NCBI GenBank assembly: GCA_947498325.1
Contig: CANMKE010000001.1
Location: 124,001-188,000, forward strand
Direction of reading: 5' to 3'
DNA from: an uncultured Persicobacter sp.
GTDB lineage: Bacteria; Bacteroidota; Bacteroidia; Cytophagales; Cyclobacteriaceae
Length of the DNA: 64,000 nt
The position numbers and the translations under genes were made by a program. The notes under the pieces were generated by a model. It was not told the DNA's origin. It did not search any database and saw nothing but the letters and a program-made list of their open reading frames with translations. Shown here in pieces: positions 51,419-60,705 of the stretch (the first letter of the stretch is position 1; each line of letters begins with the position of its first letter).

Positions 51419-52117
51419 TTAATCTGGCTTCAGGGTCAGGCTTGCCAGGTATTGTTCATTTTCATCTTGCATCAACAAATCGCAGAAAAATCCCGCCTTG
51501 TCGGCAATCTCACTCATGGTATCAAAATCTACATAGACCCATTTGAACCATTCGCTTTTTAAACTCTGATATTGAAAACGAAAATCGATTTCACCATAAT
51601 AACGGTCTTTAGGCTTTACTTGATCGTCATATAGGTACTCAACATCCGAAGAATCGAAAATTATTTCTCCGCTGTCATCAAGCATCCCCTTTAATTTTTC
51701 AAGCAGCAGGGAAATTTGCTCAATGGTTTCCGCCAATCCAATACCATTCATCATTAAAAGAATCGTATCGAATTTTTGTTCCTTAAAATTAAAAATATCT
51801 GCTACTCGGGCATCTTTTACCCCACGTTGTTTCATGACTTCCACAGCTCCTTCGGAGGTATCAATAGCGACCACCTCGAGATTGCGCTTCTGCAAACCGA
51901 GGGCAAAACGCCCCGCCCCTGCACCGACATCAAGTACCCTGCCTCGGCAGGTTTCGAGTGCCACAAACTCCAGGTCGGTGAGCTCGTCCTCAGGTTCAAA
52001 AAACGATGCGATCGGCATTTCGTCCGCTTCGCCAAATTGGTTGTGAATAAAGAACATGGCCTCTTCATTTCCCGCCATATATTCCTTCAGGCCTATTCCT
52101 AATACATCCTTGATCAT
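51419..52117 (-). CDS. Class I SAM-dependent methyltransferase
   Basis: 232 aa. Motif I is VLDVGAGAGRFALGLQKRNL with the acidic loop VVAIDTSEGAVEVMKQRG; motif IV is FDTILLMMNGIGLAETIEQI. An N-terminal helical stretch (MIKDVLGIGLKEYMAGNEEA) precedes the fold. The target is unknown. Upstream gene of a two-gene unit with the 2Fe-2S protein. Confidence 0.85.
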   Translation of the reverse strand: MIKDVLGIGLKEYMAGNEEAMFFIHNQFGEADEMPIASFFEPEDELTDLEFVALETCRGRVLDVGAGAGRFALGLQKRNLEVVAIDTSEGAVEVMKQRGVKDARVADIFNFKEQKFDTILLMMNGIGLAETIEQISLLLEKLKGMLDDSGEIIFDSSDVEYLYDDQVKPKDRYYGEIDFRFQYQSLKSEWFKWVYVDFDTMSEIADKAGFFCDLLMQDENEQYLASLTLKPD

Positions 52118-52204
52118 AATACTGCGTGTTATTTGCCTTCAATAAAAGCGGATTTATGGAGCTTTGAAAGAAATTGCTGAAAAATTTCAAAAATAGGCGG
52201 ACAT

Positions 52205-52240
52205 AAAAAAACGGCTCCATTTTTCAAGGAAGCCGTTTTT
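52205..52240 (-). terminator. Terminator after the exonuclease gene
   Basis: AAAAACGGCT pairs with AGCCGTTTTT; runs of T flank both strands, so it could work both ways, but only the minus-strand transcript needs it. Confidence 0.8.
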
Positions 52241-52291
52241 GAGCCTAAAGTTACTCGCCTGCATTTTTTGGTGCAGTAGAGTCATATTGGT

Positions 52292-53104
52292 TTATAGATT
52301 GCCTTTTTTCAGCAAGCCAAGTTTGATCTGCGTCAGGCGTCTTTTGGTATCCTGAGGGAAGTCGCCACGCATTACCCAGTCGTAATAGGCTGGTTCGTTG
52401 CGCAACACCTGTGCAACGGGTTTGCCTTTGTGCTTTCCGAAGTTAATCAAAGGCACGCCTTCGTCGCTGTACACCATTCGTCCAGCCAAATCTACCTGAT
52501 TGTTGGCGCCAATTTCATTGATCACCTTCATGTCGTTTTCAATGGTACCAATCGAATTGCCTTTCATGTCGAAGGCTTCCTGCCCTTCGTATTTTTGAAT
52601 TTGTGCCTTGAAAACCTCCAAAGTAGCGATGGTGTCGGCTTCCGCAGAGTGGGCGTCCTGTAAATCTTTGCCACAATAGAACTTGTAGGCAGCGGTCAGG
52701 TTGCGTTTTTCCATCAGGTGGAAAAGTTTTTGGGCATCTACCAAATTGCGTTTGGTGATGTCAAAATCAACGCCTACGCGATTAAATTCTTCCAGCAACA
52801 AGGGAACATCAAAACGAACAATGTTGAAGCCTCCCAAATCGCAACCTTCCATGAATTGCGCCAAATCTCTGGCGACGTCCTTGAATGTTGGTGCTTCCTT
52901 GACGTCCTGATCGTAAATGCCATGAATCATGGAGGTTTCTACAGGAATAGGAATACCAGGATTGACTTTGCTTACGCGCTTGTCGATGCTGCCATCAGGG
53001 TTTTGCTTGATGAAGGCATATTCAACGATACGATCGCCAGTGACATTTACCCCTGTGGTTTCAAGGTCGAAAAATACAAGGGGTTTATTTAGTTTTAAAT
53101 TCAT
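52292..53104 (-). CDS. DnaQ/ExoX-type 3'-5' exonuclease with C-terminal ExoX-like domain
   Basis: 270 aa from the ATG at 53104 (MNLKLNKPLVFFDLETTGVN). DEDDh exonuclease: FFDLETTG supplies D and E, LGGFNIVRFDVPLLLEEFNR the second Asp, and DAHSAEADTIATLEVF the His and last Asp. The C-terminal 200-265 (INFGKHKGKPVAQVLRNEPA, YYDWVMRGDFPQDTKRRL) is the small ExoX-like/DUF3820 module. Likely acts in DNA repair or proofreading-like trimming. Starts 20 bp after mpl and is probably co-transcribed. Confidence 0.9.
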   Translation of the reverse strand: MNLKLNKPLVFFDLETTGVNVTGDRIVEYAFIKQNPDGSIDKRVSKVNPGIPIPVETSMIHGIYDQDVKEAPTFKDVARDLAQFMEGCDLGGFNIVRFDVPLLLEEFNRVGVDFDITKRNLVDAQKLFHLMEKRNLTAAYKFYCGKDLQDAHSAEADTIATLEVFKAQIQKYEGQEAFDMKGNSIGTIENDMKVINEIGANNQVDLAGRMVYSDEGVPLINFGKHKGKPVAQVLRNEPAYYDWVMRGDFPQDTKRRLTQIKLGLLKKGNL

Positions 53105-53124
53105 GATAAGCTGCTTTAAAATGT

Positions 53125-54495
53125 TTACTTGACCCAACGGTCAGCGATCGATTGTAGGTTGATGCCTCCAAGGTTTCCTGAGGTCATGATCAGTAAGTTA
53201 CCCTCGGGGCTCCAGGATTCGATTTTATCCTGAAGGTCTTTGGGGTCTTGAAGATAACAAATGTCCTCCTTAGCAAAGGCATTTTTGATGTCTTTTTCTG
53301 AAATAGGAGGGAGTCCCTTGTGTTCAAGGACTGATTTATTGACAAATACCACAGGATTTTCAATACCAGCCAAAGCGTCGGCGTACTGAGGCAGGAAATC
53401 CTTGTTCAGCGAGCTGAAGGTATGCAATTCCAGAATGGTATGCATGGCGCGCTGAGGGAACTGTTCCTGTACCGCTTTTGCTGTGGCTTTTACCTTACTT
53501 GGCGAATGGGCGAAATCATGATAGACGATCTGTTCGTCGCTGGATTTCAGAATGGTCAGTCGTTTGTTGGCCGTTTCAAAAGTGCGCATGGCTTCATAAA
53601 ACTGCACATCAGAAATGCCCAATTGCTGACATACACCCTTGGCGCCAGCAAGATTTTCCATATTATGAGCACCGATAATAGCTACTGGAACGTCGCCTTC
53701 TTCGGTCATCAGATACGATTTTCCTTCCCTTACAGTGTAAGGGTGCGTCTGGTAGGGGATTTGTGCCACGCCTGCACGGGGCATTTGTCCGATGCGGTTG
53801 ACCTCAGGGTCCTGGCAGTTGTAAATCAGTGCGCCCTCTTTCGGGCTGAGGTCGGCAAGGGTTTCAAAAAGCCCAATGTATTCGTCGAGTTTTGGGAACA
53901 CGTTAAAATGATCCCAGGCAATACCGCTGATCAGTGCAATATGATGGTGGTATTTCACGAATTTCGGTACACGGTCAAGGGCAGAATTCAGGTATTCATC
54001 GCCTTCGATAATAATGACCGGCGCATCGGAGAGCTTCACCGAAAGGTCAAAACCTTTAACTTTGGCACCCACCAAAAAGTCAAAATCCTGCTGATGGAAA
54101 CGCAGCACGTGCATAATCATGGCCGTGATGCTCGTTTTGCCGTGGCTGCCAGCAATCACCACCCGCTTTTTGTCCTGGGATTGCTCATAGACAAATTCCG
54201 GAAAGGAATAAATCTTGAGCCCCAAAGCTTCCGCCTTCTGGAGCTCCGGGTTATCGGAACGGGCATGCATCCCCAGAATAATGGCGTCGAGGTCTTCACT
54301 GATACGTTCGGCATTCCAGCCTTCGGTGTCAGGGAGTAGGCCTTCCTGCTGAAGGGCGGTGCGTGCGGGGTCAAAAATTTCGTCATCGGAACCCGTGACA
54401 AGGTGCCCAGCCCTTTTTAGTGCAATAGCGAGGTTGTGCATAATGGCCCCTCCCATTGCAATGAGGTGTATTTTTAGTGGGTTGTTATTTTCCAT
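53125..54495 (-). CDS. mpl: UDP-N-acetylmuramate:tripeptide ligase (murein peptide ligase Mpl)
   Basis: 456 aa Mur ligase that joins recycled L-Ala-D-Glu-mesoDAP to UDP-MurNAc. Motifs: IHLIAMGGAIMHNLAIALKR (UDP binding), AGSHGKTSITAMIMHVLRFH (ATP P-loop), IEGDEYLNSA and YHDFAHSPSKVKATAKAVQE, the last being characteristic of Mpl rather than MurC. Implies peptidoglycan recycling. First of two leftward genes, divergent from dnaB. Confidence 0.93.
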   Translation of the reverse strand: MENNNPLKIHLIAMGGAIMHNLAIALKRAGHLVTGSDDEIFDPARTALQQEGLLPDTEGWNAERISEDLDAIILGMHARSDNPELQKAEALGLKIYSFPEFVYEQSQDKKRVVIAGSHGKTSITAMIMHVLRFHQQDFDFLVGAKVKGFDLSVKLSDAPVIIIEGDEYLNSALDRVPKFVKYHHHIALISGIAWDHFNVFPKLDEYIGLFETLADLSPKEGALIYNCQDPEVNRIGQMPRAGVAQIPYQTHPYTVREGKSYLMTEEGDVPVAIIGAHNMENLAGAKGVCQQLGISDVQFYEAMRTFETANKRLTILKSSDEQIVYHDFAHSPSKVKATAKAVQEQFPQRAMHTILELHTFSSLNKDFLPQYADALAGIENPVVFVNKSVLEHKGLPPISEKDIKNAFAKEDICYLQDPKDLQDKIESWSPEGNLLIMTSGNLGGINLQSIADRWVK

Positions 54496-54625
54496 GGGGA
54501 ATGATACTTAATAGGAGAACAAAAATAGAAATTTATTCAAGCCGCCCCAAGGATTGCAGTGCTTTCCTCCTGAGGGCAGGGACGACTTTTGTGTACGGAA
54601 ATTAAGAATTGATGCCCGCCTTATG

Positions 54626-54656
54626 CTTGTTTCTCGGATCGGATGCCTTATATTTG
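54626..54656 (+). promoter_or_regulatory. Bacteroidota-type promoter for dnaB
   Basis: CTTG (54626-54629), 19 bp, TATATTTG (54649-54656); the ATG is 93 bp downstream. Confidence 0.55.
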
Positions 54657-54749
54657 TGATCTTATTAATTGTGAAATTAGGGTGGCATGGCTATTGTCAG
54701 TGCTATAAGACACAGTTGAAAATCAAATAGGCCGTTATCACGAATATAT

Positions 54750-56366
54750 ATGTCTGAGAATAAAGAAAAAGGAACCGGAGCATTTCGCTTGCCTGTAACT
54801 GGGGGGCCAGCAGAAAGTAAAATGCCTACCAAAACACGGGTGCCGAGCACGATGGCCGGAGGGAAATTACCTCCACAAGCATCGGAGCTGGAAGAAGTGG
54901 TTTTGGGTGCGTTGATGTTGGAGAAAGATGCATTGACCAATGTGATCGATATCCTGCGTCCGGAGAGTTTCTATAAAGAACCGCATAAGCTGGTTTATAA
55001 GGCGATTCGTGATCTGTTTAACGATGCTGAGCCGGTAGATTTGATGACGGTGACCAACCGCCTGAGAAAAAATGGTGATCTGGAAAAAGCGGGAGGCCCT
55101 TTATACATCTCCAAGCTGACATCCAAAACCTCCAATGCCGCCAATGTGGAGTTTCATGCCCGGATTATTTCCGAGCAGTCGATCAAGCGGGAACTCATTC
55201 AGGTGGCTTCGAAAATTCAGACCGAAGCCTATGATGAAACACGTGATGTATTTCAGTTGCTTGATGATACCGAACGCTCTCTTTTTGAGGTTACCAACTC
55301 CAATATTCGCAAGTCGGTCGCCGATATGCGTTCTGTAATGGGGCAGGCAATTGCCGAGCTTGAAGCGAAAAAGCACTTGAAAGATGGCCTGACAGGTGTC
55401 CCTTCTGGCCTGACACAACTCGACCGCGTAACGGCAGGTTGGCAGCCTTCCGATTTGGTGATTATCGCCGCCCGTCCTGCGATGGGTAAGACGGCCTTTG
55501 TATTGACCGTGCTGCGAAATGCCGCCGTGGATTTTGAAAAACCCGCAGCGATTTTCTCGCTCGAGATGTCGAACGTTCAGCTGGTGAATCGTTTGATCTC
55601 CGCTGAAGCAGAGCTGGAGTCCGAGAAGCTGAAAAAAGGAATGTTGCAGGATTTTGAGTGGGAGCAGCTTGTGGAGCGTACCAACCGCCTGACCAACGCC
55701 CCGATCTTTATTGATGATACCCCTGCCTTGTCGATTTTGGAGCTTCGCGCCAAATGTCGTCGTTTGAAGGCACAGCATGATATTCAGATCATCATCATTG
55801 ACTATTTGCAGTTGATGTCCGGTGATGCTAAATCCGCAAGTGGCGGAAACCGTGAGCAGGAGATTTCCTCGATTTCCCGTGCACTGAAGGGCTTGGCCAA
55901 GGAACTGAATGTGCCGGTTATTGCACTCTCGCAGTTGTCGCGTGCCGTGGAAACCCGTGGAGGTGATAAACGTCCGCAGCTTTCCGATTTGCGTGAATCT
56001 GGAGCGATTGAGCAGGATGCCGATATGGTGATGTTCCTTTACCGTCCGGAGTATTATGGTATTACCCAGGATGAGGCCGGTAACCCAACCTCGGGAACGG
56101 GAGAGGTAATTATTGCCAAGCACCGTAATGGTGCTTTGGATACGGTGCCTTTGCGCTTTATCGGTAAGTATACCAAATTTGAGGACCTTGACATGGGCGG
56201 TTTTCAGAACATGACCCGCATACCTGATGGTACTGCAACTTTCGATTCTGAAAATAATGTGATGACCATTCAGTCCAAGGCCAACGACCCTTCCTCTTTG
56301 GGTACACCACCAACACCGGATTATATTCCGCCAGAAGAAGAAAACGGTGCCAATCCACCGTTCTAA
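54750..56366 (+). CDS. dnaB: Replicative DNA helicase DnaB
   Basis: 538 aa. An extra 35-residue polar N-terminus (residues 1-35) is followed by the DnaB N domain (LPPQASELEEVVLGALMLEK), a linker helix, and the RecA-like domain: Walker A in AARPAMGKTAFVLTVLRNAA (about 240-260), Walker B in IIIIDYLQLMSG, and LSQLSRAVETRGGDKRPQLS with DLRESGAIEQDADMVMFLYR. The hexameric helicase unwinds DNA at the replication fork. No intein is present, although DnaB is a common intein host. Length is above the usual 450-520 because of both tails. Confidence 0.98.
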   Translation: MSENKEKGTGAFRLPVTGGPAESKMPTKTRVPSTMAGGKLPPQASELEEVVLGALMLEKDALTNVIDILRPESFYKEPHKLVYKAIRDLFNDAEPVDLMTVTNRLRKNGDLEKAGGPLYISKLTSKTSNAANVEFHARIISEQSIKRELIQVASKIQTEAYDETRDVFQLLDDTERSLFEVTNSNIRKSVADMRSVMGQAIAELEAKKHLKDGLTGVPSGLTQLDRVTAGWQPSDLVIIAARPAMGKTAFVLTVLRNAAVDFEKPAAIFSLEMSNVQLVNRLISAEAELESEKLKKGMLQDFEWEQLVERTNRLTNAPIFIDDTPALSILELRAKCRRLKAQHDIQIIIIDYLQLMSGDAKSASGGNREQEISSISRALKGLAKELNVPVIALSQLSRAVETRGGDKRPQLSDLRESGAIEQDADMVMFLYRPEYYGITQDEAGNPTSGTGEVIIAKHRNGALDTVPLRFIGKYTKFEDLDMGGFQNMTRIPDGTATFDSENNVMTIQSKANDPSSLGTPPTPDYIPPEEENGANPPF

Positions 56367-56388
56367 GATATTCCAACAGGAACACCAG

Positions 56389-56422
56389 CACGCTGAAGTC
56401 ATTTTTTCAGCGTGTTTTTTTT
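56389..56422 (+). terminator. Terminator after dnaB
   Basis: CACGCTGAA (56389-56397) pairs with TTCAGCGTG (56406-56414), then T8. Confidence 0.9.
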
Positions 56423-56511
56423 GTCCCTGCTGATGCTTTGCGTAATTTGATCTTTCAGAATTTTACTGCTTTGGCAGTCAATAACCTTTTTTAAAACCTA
56501 ACACAACCCCT

Positions 56512-56646
56512 ATGAATTTTTGGGATCAGCCCGATGATACTAAACCACCCATAGCAGGTACCTGGACTAACCTCTACCTGATCACTATTGGGATCTTTAT
56601 CTTTTATGTCTTGTTGTTTACCCTTTTATCGTCATTGGTATCATGA
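56512..56646 (+). CDS. 44-aa single-span membrane protein coupled to the symporter
   Basis: Start MNFWDQPDDTKPPIAGTWTN, then a hydrophobic helix (LYLITIGIFIFYVLLFTLLS) to the end SLVS. Its TGA overlaps the ATG of the symporter in ATGA, a coupling that suggests a 1:1 partner. The polar, Pro-rich N-terminus followed by one helix resembles small accessory subunits of transporters, but it does not match DUF4212, the known small SSS partner. Function is inferred from position only. Confidence 0.65.
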   Translation: MNFWDQPDDTKPPIAGTWTNLYLITIGIFIFYVLLFTLLSSLVS

Positions 56647-58316
56647 ATTGGCTGGATTGGGTAGTATTGATCGGGACAATTTTTTCTATTGTAACCTATG
56701 GCATCTGGAAAACCAAGAATGCCAAAAATATTCAGGGATTTTTACTCGGCGATAAGGAGCTGAAGTGGTGGACCGTCGGGATCTCGATTATGGCCACGCA
56801 GGCGAGTGCGATCACCTTCCTCTCTACTCCGGGGCAGGCTTACGCCGACGGTATGCGGTTTATGCAATTTTATATCGGGATGCCACTGGCTATGGTGGTC
56901 CTTTGTGTTACCGCAATTCCCATCTTTTACAAGCTGAACGTCTTCACCGCATATGAGTATCTTGAAGGGCGTTTCGATTTAAAAACACGTTCCCTGGCGG
57001 CTTTTCTCTTTTTGTTTCAGCGGGGGCTGGCGGCCGGAATCACGATTTACGCTCCTTCTATCATCCTGTCGACTTTATTGCATTGGCCCCTTTTTCAGAC
57101 CAATCTGATTATTGGCGTGCTGGTGATTTTCTATACCGTTTCTGGTGGAACAAAAGCGGTGAGTAAAACGCAGCAGCACCAAATGACCATCATGATGGGC
57201 GGGATGGTCCTTGCCGGCATATTGATCGTGTTGATGTTGCCGCAGGAATTCAGCTTCTCCGACGGGGTGGCACTGGCGGGGCACCTCGATAAAATGGAAA
57301 TGATTTCCTGGGAGTTTGACCTTAACGACCGGTACAATATCTGGTCGGGGGTACTCGGGGGTTTCTTTCTGTTTCTGAGTTATTTTGGCACAGATCAGTC
57401 GCAGGTGCAGCGTTACCTTTCCGGGAAATCACTTACTGAGAGTCGTTTGGGTTTGTTGCTGAATGGTATCCTGAAAATTCCCATGCAGTTTTTGATCCTC
57501 TTCATTGGGGTGATGGTATTTGTCTTTTTTCAGTTTGAAAAGGCGCCGTTGTTTTTCAATCAGTCGGTGGTGGAACAGGTGTACCTGACCGATCAGAAGG
57601 AGGCTTTTCAGGCATTGGAGCAGTCCCATGAACAAATATATCAGCAGAAAAAAGCCTTGGTTACCGACTGGGCTAAACAGGACAGGAACCCTGATTATAT
57701 TCCGCAGATCAAATCGGTGAATGAGCAGGAGAAGCAGGTGCGGGAGCAGGCGGTTCAGCTGATTTCCGCGGCAGTACCTACGGCCGAAACCCGCGATACA
57801 GATTACGTCTTCATCACTTTCGTGATGCGCTATTTACCCCATGGAATTATTGGCCTGTTGCTTGCCGCGATTTTCTCCGCAGCAATGTCTTCGACGGCTT
57901 CGGAACTCAACGCCTTGGGCTCTACCACCCTGGTGGATATTTACAAAAGGAACATCAAGAAGGATGGATCGGATAGCCATTACCTGAAGGCATCGCGTTG
58001 GTTTACTTTTGGCTGGGGAGTGGTGGCGCTGCTCTTCGCTTCTTACGCCAGTATGTTCGAAAACCTGATTCAGGCGGTAAATATTATCGGTTCGTTGTTT
58101 TATGGCACCATTTTGGGCATTTTCCTGACAGCCTTTTATTTGAAAAAAGTGCAGGGGCACGCCGTGTTTATTGGTGCCCTGGTGGCCGAAGCTGTGGTTA
58201 TTTCTTGTTATAAGTTCAGTGATATCGGATATTTGTGGTTTAATTTGATAGGATGCGCAGTGGTGATGTCGGTAGGGTTCATTGTTCAGCAAGGAATGCC
58301 GAAAACCGCTGCTTAA
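56643..58316 (+). CDS. Sodium:solute symporter (SSS family)
   Basis: 557 aa, about 13 helices. The start NWLDWVVLIGTIFSIVTYGI, GFLLGDKELKWWTVGISIMA and TQASAITFLSTPGQAYADGM are typical of SSS proteins; SSTASELNALGSTTLVDIYK is the conserved Na-binding helix region. Between about 300 and 390 a long charged loop (YLTDQKEAFQALEQSHEQIY, QQKKALVTDWAKQDRN) interrupts the membrane part, probably a helical hairpin. The substrate (sugar, acid or other) is not readable. Coupled to the upstream 44-aa protein and followed 15 bp later by a flavoprotein. Confidence 0.92.
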   Translation: MNWLDWVVLIGTIFSIVTYGIWKTKNAKNIQGFLLGDKELKWWTVGISIMATQASAITFLSTPGQAYADGMRFMQFYIGMPLAMVVLCVTAIPIFYKLNVFTAYEYLEGRFDLKTRSLAAFLFLFQRGLAAGITIYAPSIILSTLLHWPLFQTNLIIGVLVIFYTVSGGTKAVSKTQQHQMTIMMGGMVLAGILIVLMLPQEFSFSDGVALAGHLDKMEMISWEFDLNDRYNIWSGVLGGFFLFLSYFGTDQSQVQRYLSGKSLTESRLGLLLNGILKIPMQFLILFIGVMVFVFFQFEKAPLFFNQSVVEQVYLTDQKEAFQALEQSHEQIYQQKKALVTDWAKQDRNPDYIPQIKSVNEQEKQVREQAVQLISAAVPTAETRDTDYVFITFVMRYLPHGIIGLLLAAIFSAAMSSTASELNALGSTTLVDIYKRNIKKDGSDSHYLKASRWFTFGWGVVALLFASYASMFENLIQAVNIIGSLFYGTILGIFLTAFYLKKVQGHAVFIGALVAEAVVISCYKFSDIGYLWFNLIGCAVVMSVGFIVQQGMPKTAA

Positions 58317-58331
58317 GATAGATAATAGTCG

Positions 58332-59564
58332 ATGAGTCGAAATATAGTGATTGTTGGAGGAGGGGCTGCGGGCTATTTTGCTGCAGCCAATATGGATGGT
58401 TTGCCTGCCGGTGTTTCGGTCACCATTTTGGAAAAGAGCAATAAAACGCTTTCAAAAGTAAAGGTGTCCGGTGGCGGGCGTTGTAATGTGACCACCTCCA
58501 CCGATCAGGTGGGGGCTTTGGTGAAGCATTACCCGAGGGGAGAGAAGCAATTGCGAAACCTGTTCAAAGCTTTTGGCCCTGAGCAGGTGCGGGCCTGGTT
58601 TGAGCAAAGGGGTGTTGCCCTGAAAACCGAGCCGGATGGGCGCGTTTTTCCGGCTTCCAATGATTCTCAGACCATCATTGACTGCCTGCGTAATGAGGCG
58701 CAACGGCTTGGTGTAAAGGTGCAATATGGTGCTGCGGTGCAGGCCATCGAAAAAGTGGGCACGCAGTATGAACTTTTGCAGGCCAATGGTGAAAAACTTA
58801 TGGCCGATTACTTGTTGCTGGCCACAGGTGGGCACCCCAAGGCTGCGGCTTATTCCTGGCTGACGGATCTTGGGCTGGAGATTGAAGCGCCACTGCCTTC
58901 GTTGTTTACTTTCAATATTCCTGATTTTCCACTGGTGAGTTTAAGTGGGACGGCAGTACCCAATGCTGAGGTTAAAATTGCTGGCACCAAATTATCGCAT
59001 GATGGTCCTTTGCTGATCACCCATTGGGGGATCAGTGGTCCGGCGGTGCTGAAGTTGTCTGCCTATGCGGCACGGGAACTGGCAGGAAAGGATTATCAGT
59101 TTCAGGTATTGGTGAAATGGGATGCGAGCTGGAATGAAGATTTGATCCGCAATTGGGTGGCAGACAACCGCAGCAGTCAGGCTAAAAAGAAGATCAGCAA
59201 CAGCCCTTTAAAACCATTGACACAGCGCTTGTGGGCCGCTTTATTGGAGATGGCCGGTGTGGATGGTGAGATGCGCTGGGCAGATCTGCCAAAGAAAATG
59301 GCCAATAAGTTGATTAACAGTATGGTGTCGATGGATTTGACCGTCAAGGGGAAAACCACCTTTAAAGAGGAATTTGTAACCGCAGGCGGCGTGAAATGTG
59401 GTGAAGTGGATTTCAAAACCATGCAAAGCCGTAAATTCGAGCATCTGTATATTGCCGGGGAGTTGCTGGATGTGGATGGCGTAACGGGCGGATATAATTT
59501 TCAGAATGCCTGGAGCGGCGGCTATGTGGCTGCCCGTGATATTGTCAGCAAGTGTCAGGACTGA
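58332..59564 (+). CDS. NAD(P)/FAD-dependent oxidoreductase of the HI0933/BaiN family
   Basis: 410 aa. FAD motif IVIVGGGAAGYFAAANM (5-21), then KVKVSGGGRCNVTTSTD, the family hallmark, and a C-terminal ATP-GG-like AGELLDVDGVTGGYNFQNAW, SGGYVAARDI. The BaiN enzyme in gut Clostridia reduces bile-acid intermediates, but the family is general and its usual substrate is unknown. It is 15 bp downstream of the symporter, so the imported solute could be a substrate, which is speculation. Confidence 0.88.
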   Translation: MSRNIVIVGGGAAGYFAAANMDGLPAGVSVTILEKSNKTLSKVKVSGGGRCNVTTSTDQVGALVKHYPRGEKQLRNLFKAFGPEQVRAWFEQRGVALKTEPDGRVFPASNDSQTIIDCLRNEAQRLGVKVQYGAAVQAIEKVGTQYELLQANGEKLMADYLLLATGGHPKAAAYSWLTDLGLEIEAPLPSLFTFNIPDFPLVSLSGTAVPNAEVKIAGTKLSHDGPLLITHWGISGPAVLKLSAYAARELAGKDYQFQVLVKWDASWNEDLIRNWVADNRSSQAKKKISNSPLKPLTQRLWAALLEMAGVDGEMRWADLPKKMANKLINSMVSMDLTVKGKTTFKEEFVTAGGVKCGEVDFKTMQSRKFEHLYIAGELLDVDGVTGGYNFQNAWSGGYVAARDIVSKCQD

Positions 59565-59654
59565 TGGGCGCAGGAGGTTTGCGGTGAGCTTATCACTGAT
59601 TTACCTTGACTTAAATATGCGCTCAGGATCGGGGGCTGATGAATAAGATCATTT

Positions 59655-59703
59655 AAAAGTGATCAGTAGCGTCGTGATGGCGGTTTACTGATCACTTTTT
59701 TTG
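59655..59703 (+). terminator. Terminator between the flavoprotein and ppa genes
   Basis: AAAAGTGATCAGTA (59655-59668) pairs perfectly with TACTGATCACTTTT (59686-59699); T on the plus side, and a shorter T run on the minus side for ppa. Confidence 0.88.
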
Positions 59704-59706
59704 TGC

Positions 59707-60240
59707 TTATCCTTCCGTAAAAATGGCAAACTGCGCATGGTATCGCTCGCTGGCTTTTTCAAGCACTTTCTGAGCCATGGAAGAATCCTGCCAGCCTTCA
59801 ATGTCCACTTTCTGGGATTCAAACCTGACGTATGCCTCAAAGAAAAATTCAATTTCCTTCATTAAATCGGGGTTCACTTCATCGAGGTGATGTATTTTGT
59901 TCCATCGGGGGTCTTCAATCGGTACACAGATAACTTTGTGGTCTGCGGTATTTTCTTCAAATATTTTGAAAATCCCGATAGGGCGGGCGTGGATCAGGCA
60001 GCCCGGAAAGGTGGGCTCGTCAATCAATACCAAGGCATCGAGTGGCTTATTGTCCTCGTCAATGGTATTTTCTATAAAGCCGTATTCGGCAGGGTAGCGC
60101 ATATTATGAAAGAGTGTCCTGTTAAAGCGCATTTGCTTCGCTGATTCCTCCCATACATATCTGTTGCGACTTCCTTTGTTGGTTTCCACCAAAACTTTGA
60201 CATAATCTTTGTCCATAATTCCGTTAAGTTGATGCGCCAT
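59707..60240 (-). CDS. ppa: Inorganic pyrophosphatase, family I
   Basis: 177 aa from the ATG at 60240; a TTG two codons upstream is also in frame. Hydrolyses pyrophosphate with Mg, driving biosynthetic reactions. Signatures: NKGSRNRYVWEE, RYPAEYGFIENTIDEDNKPL and DALVLIDEPTFPGC with the metal-binding aspartates, and CVPIEDPRWNKIHHLDEV. The DEDNKPLDALV segment matches the family I pattern with a two-residue insertion relative to the common DGDPLD. The stop lies only a few bases from the shared terminator. Confidence 0.92.
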   Translation of the reverse strand: MAHQLNGIMDKDYVKVLVETNKGSRNRYVWEESAKQMRFNRTLFHNMRYPAEYGFIENTIDEDNKPLDALVLIDEPTFPGCLIHARPIGIFKIFEENTADHKVICVPIEDPRWNKIHHLDEVNPDLMKEIEFFFEAYVRFESQKVDIEGWQDSSMAQKVLEKASERYHAQFAIFTEG

Positions 60241-60705
60241 GTTCAATGGCGATGTTAAAAAAATGAAGGGTTGTTGTTCCTATTCAGCAGCAAACTGCCG
60301 AGCTCGATAACGCTGTATTAAAAATTAACCTTAAATTTTTACAATTGCAAAAGGTTGGAGGTTTAATCATTCCTGTGATGGACGCGATTGGCGATGCGAT
60401 TCATCAATAATACGCACATTAATTTCTTGAATGCGTGATCGAGGCGGGGTGTACGCGATAAATGAAAGATGCCTAAATAATAGCTTATCTTTATCAACTG
60501 AACTTCGCTGAACTTCGATCAATTAAAAATTGTGCTGACGGTAATACAAGGTGATGTAAATTTTCAAATGGGCAGAAAGTAACTTTTTGATTTGTCATTC
60601 CGGATCAGTGAAAAAAGAATACCTGCTAATTCAGGCCCACTCTTTTGTATTTTCAGTTCATGGTTGCAAATTGATCGGCAATTGCGAACCAAAGAATTTA
60701 ACGAT
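60241..60705. other. Spacer between ppa and menC
   Basis: 465 bp. A 10-bp direct repeat CTGAACTTCG occurs twice in tandem near 60500-60520. The menC frame stays open upstream to 60592, but this part reads like untranslated sequence. No other feature is clear. Confidence 0.5.

Noticed and set aside
53422-54339. 305-codon open frame opposite mpl
   Set aside because: Antisense shadow of a well-supported Mur ligase gene, with a composition typical of reversed coding sequence.
54750-56366. Intein in DnaB
   Set aside because: The P-loop and Walker B regions are continuous and no Hint-like block is found.
55101-56402. 433-codon open frame opposite dnaB
   Set aside because: Antisense shadow of dnaB; rich in His, Cys and Arg as such shadows are.
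60592-60705. N-terminal extension of menC
   Set aside because: The extra 38 residues have no enolase-superfamily resemblance and the conserved domain begins directly after the ATG at 60706.
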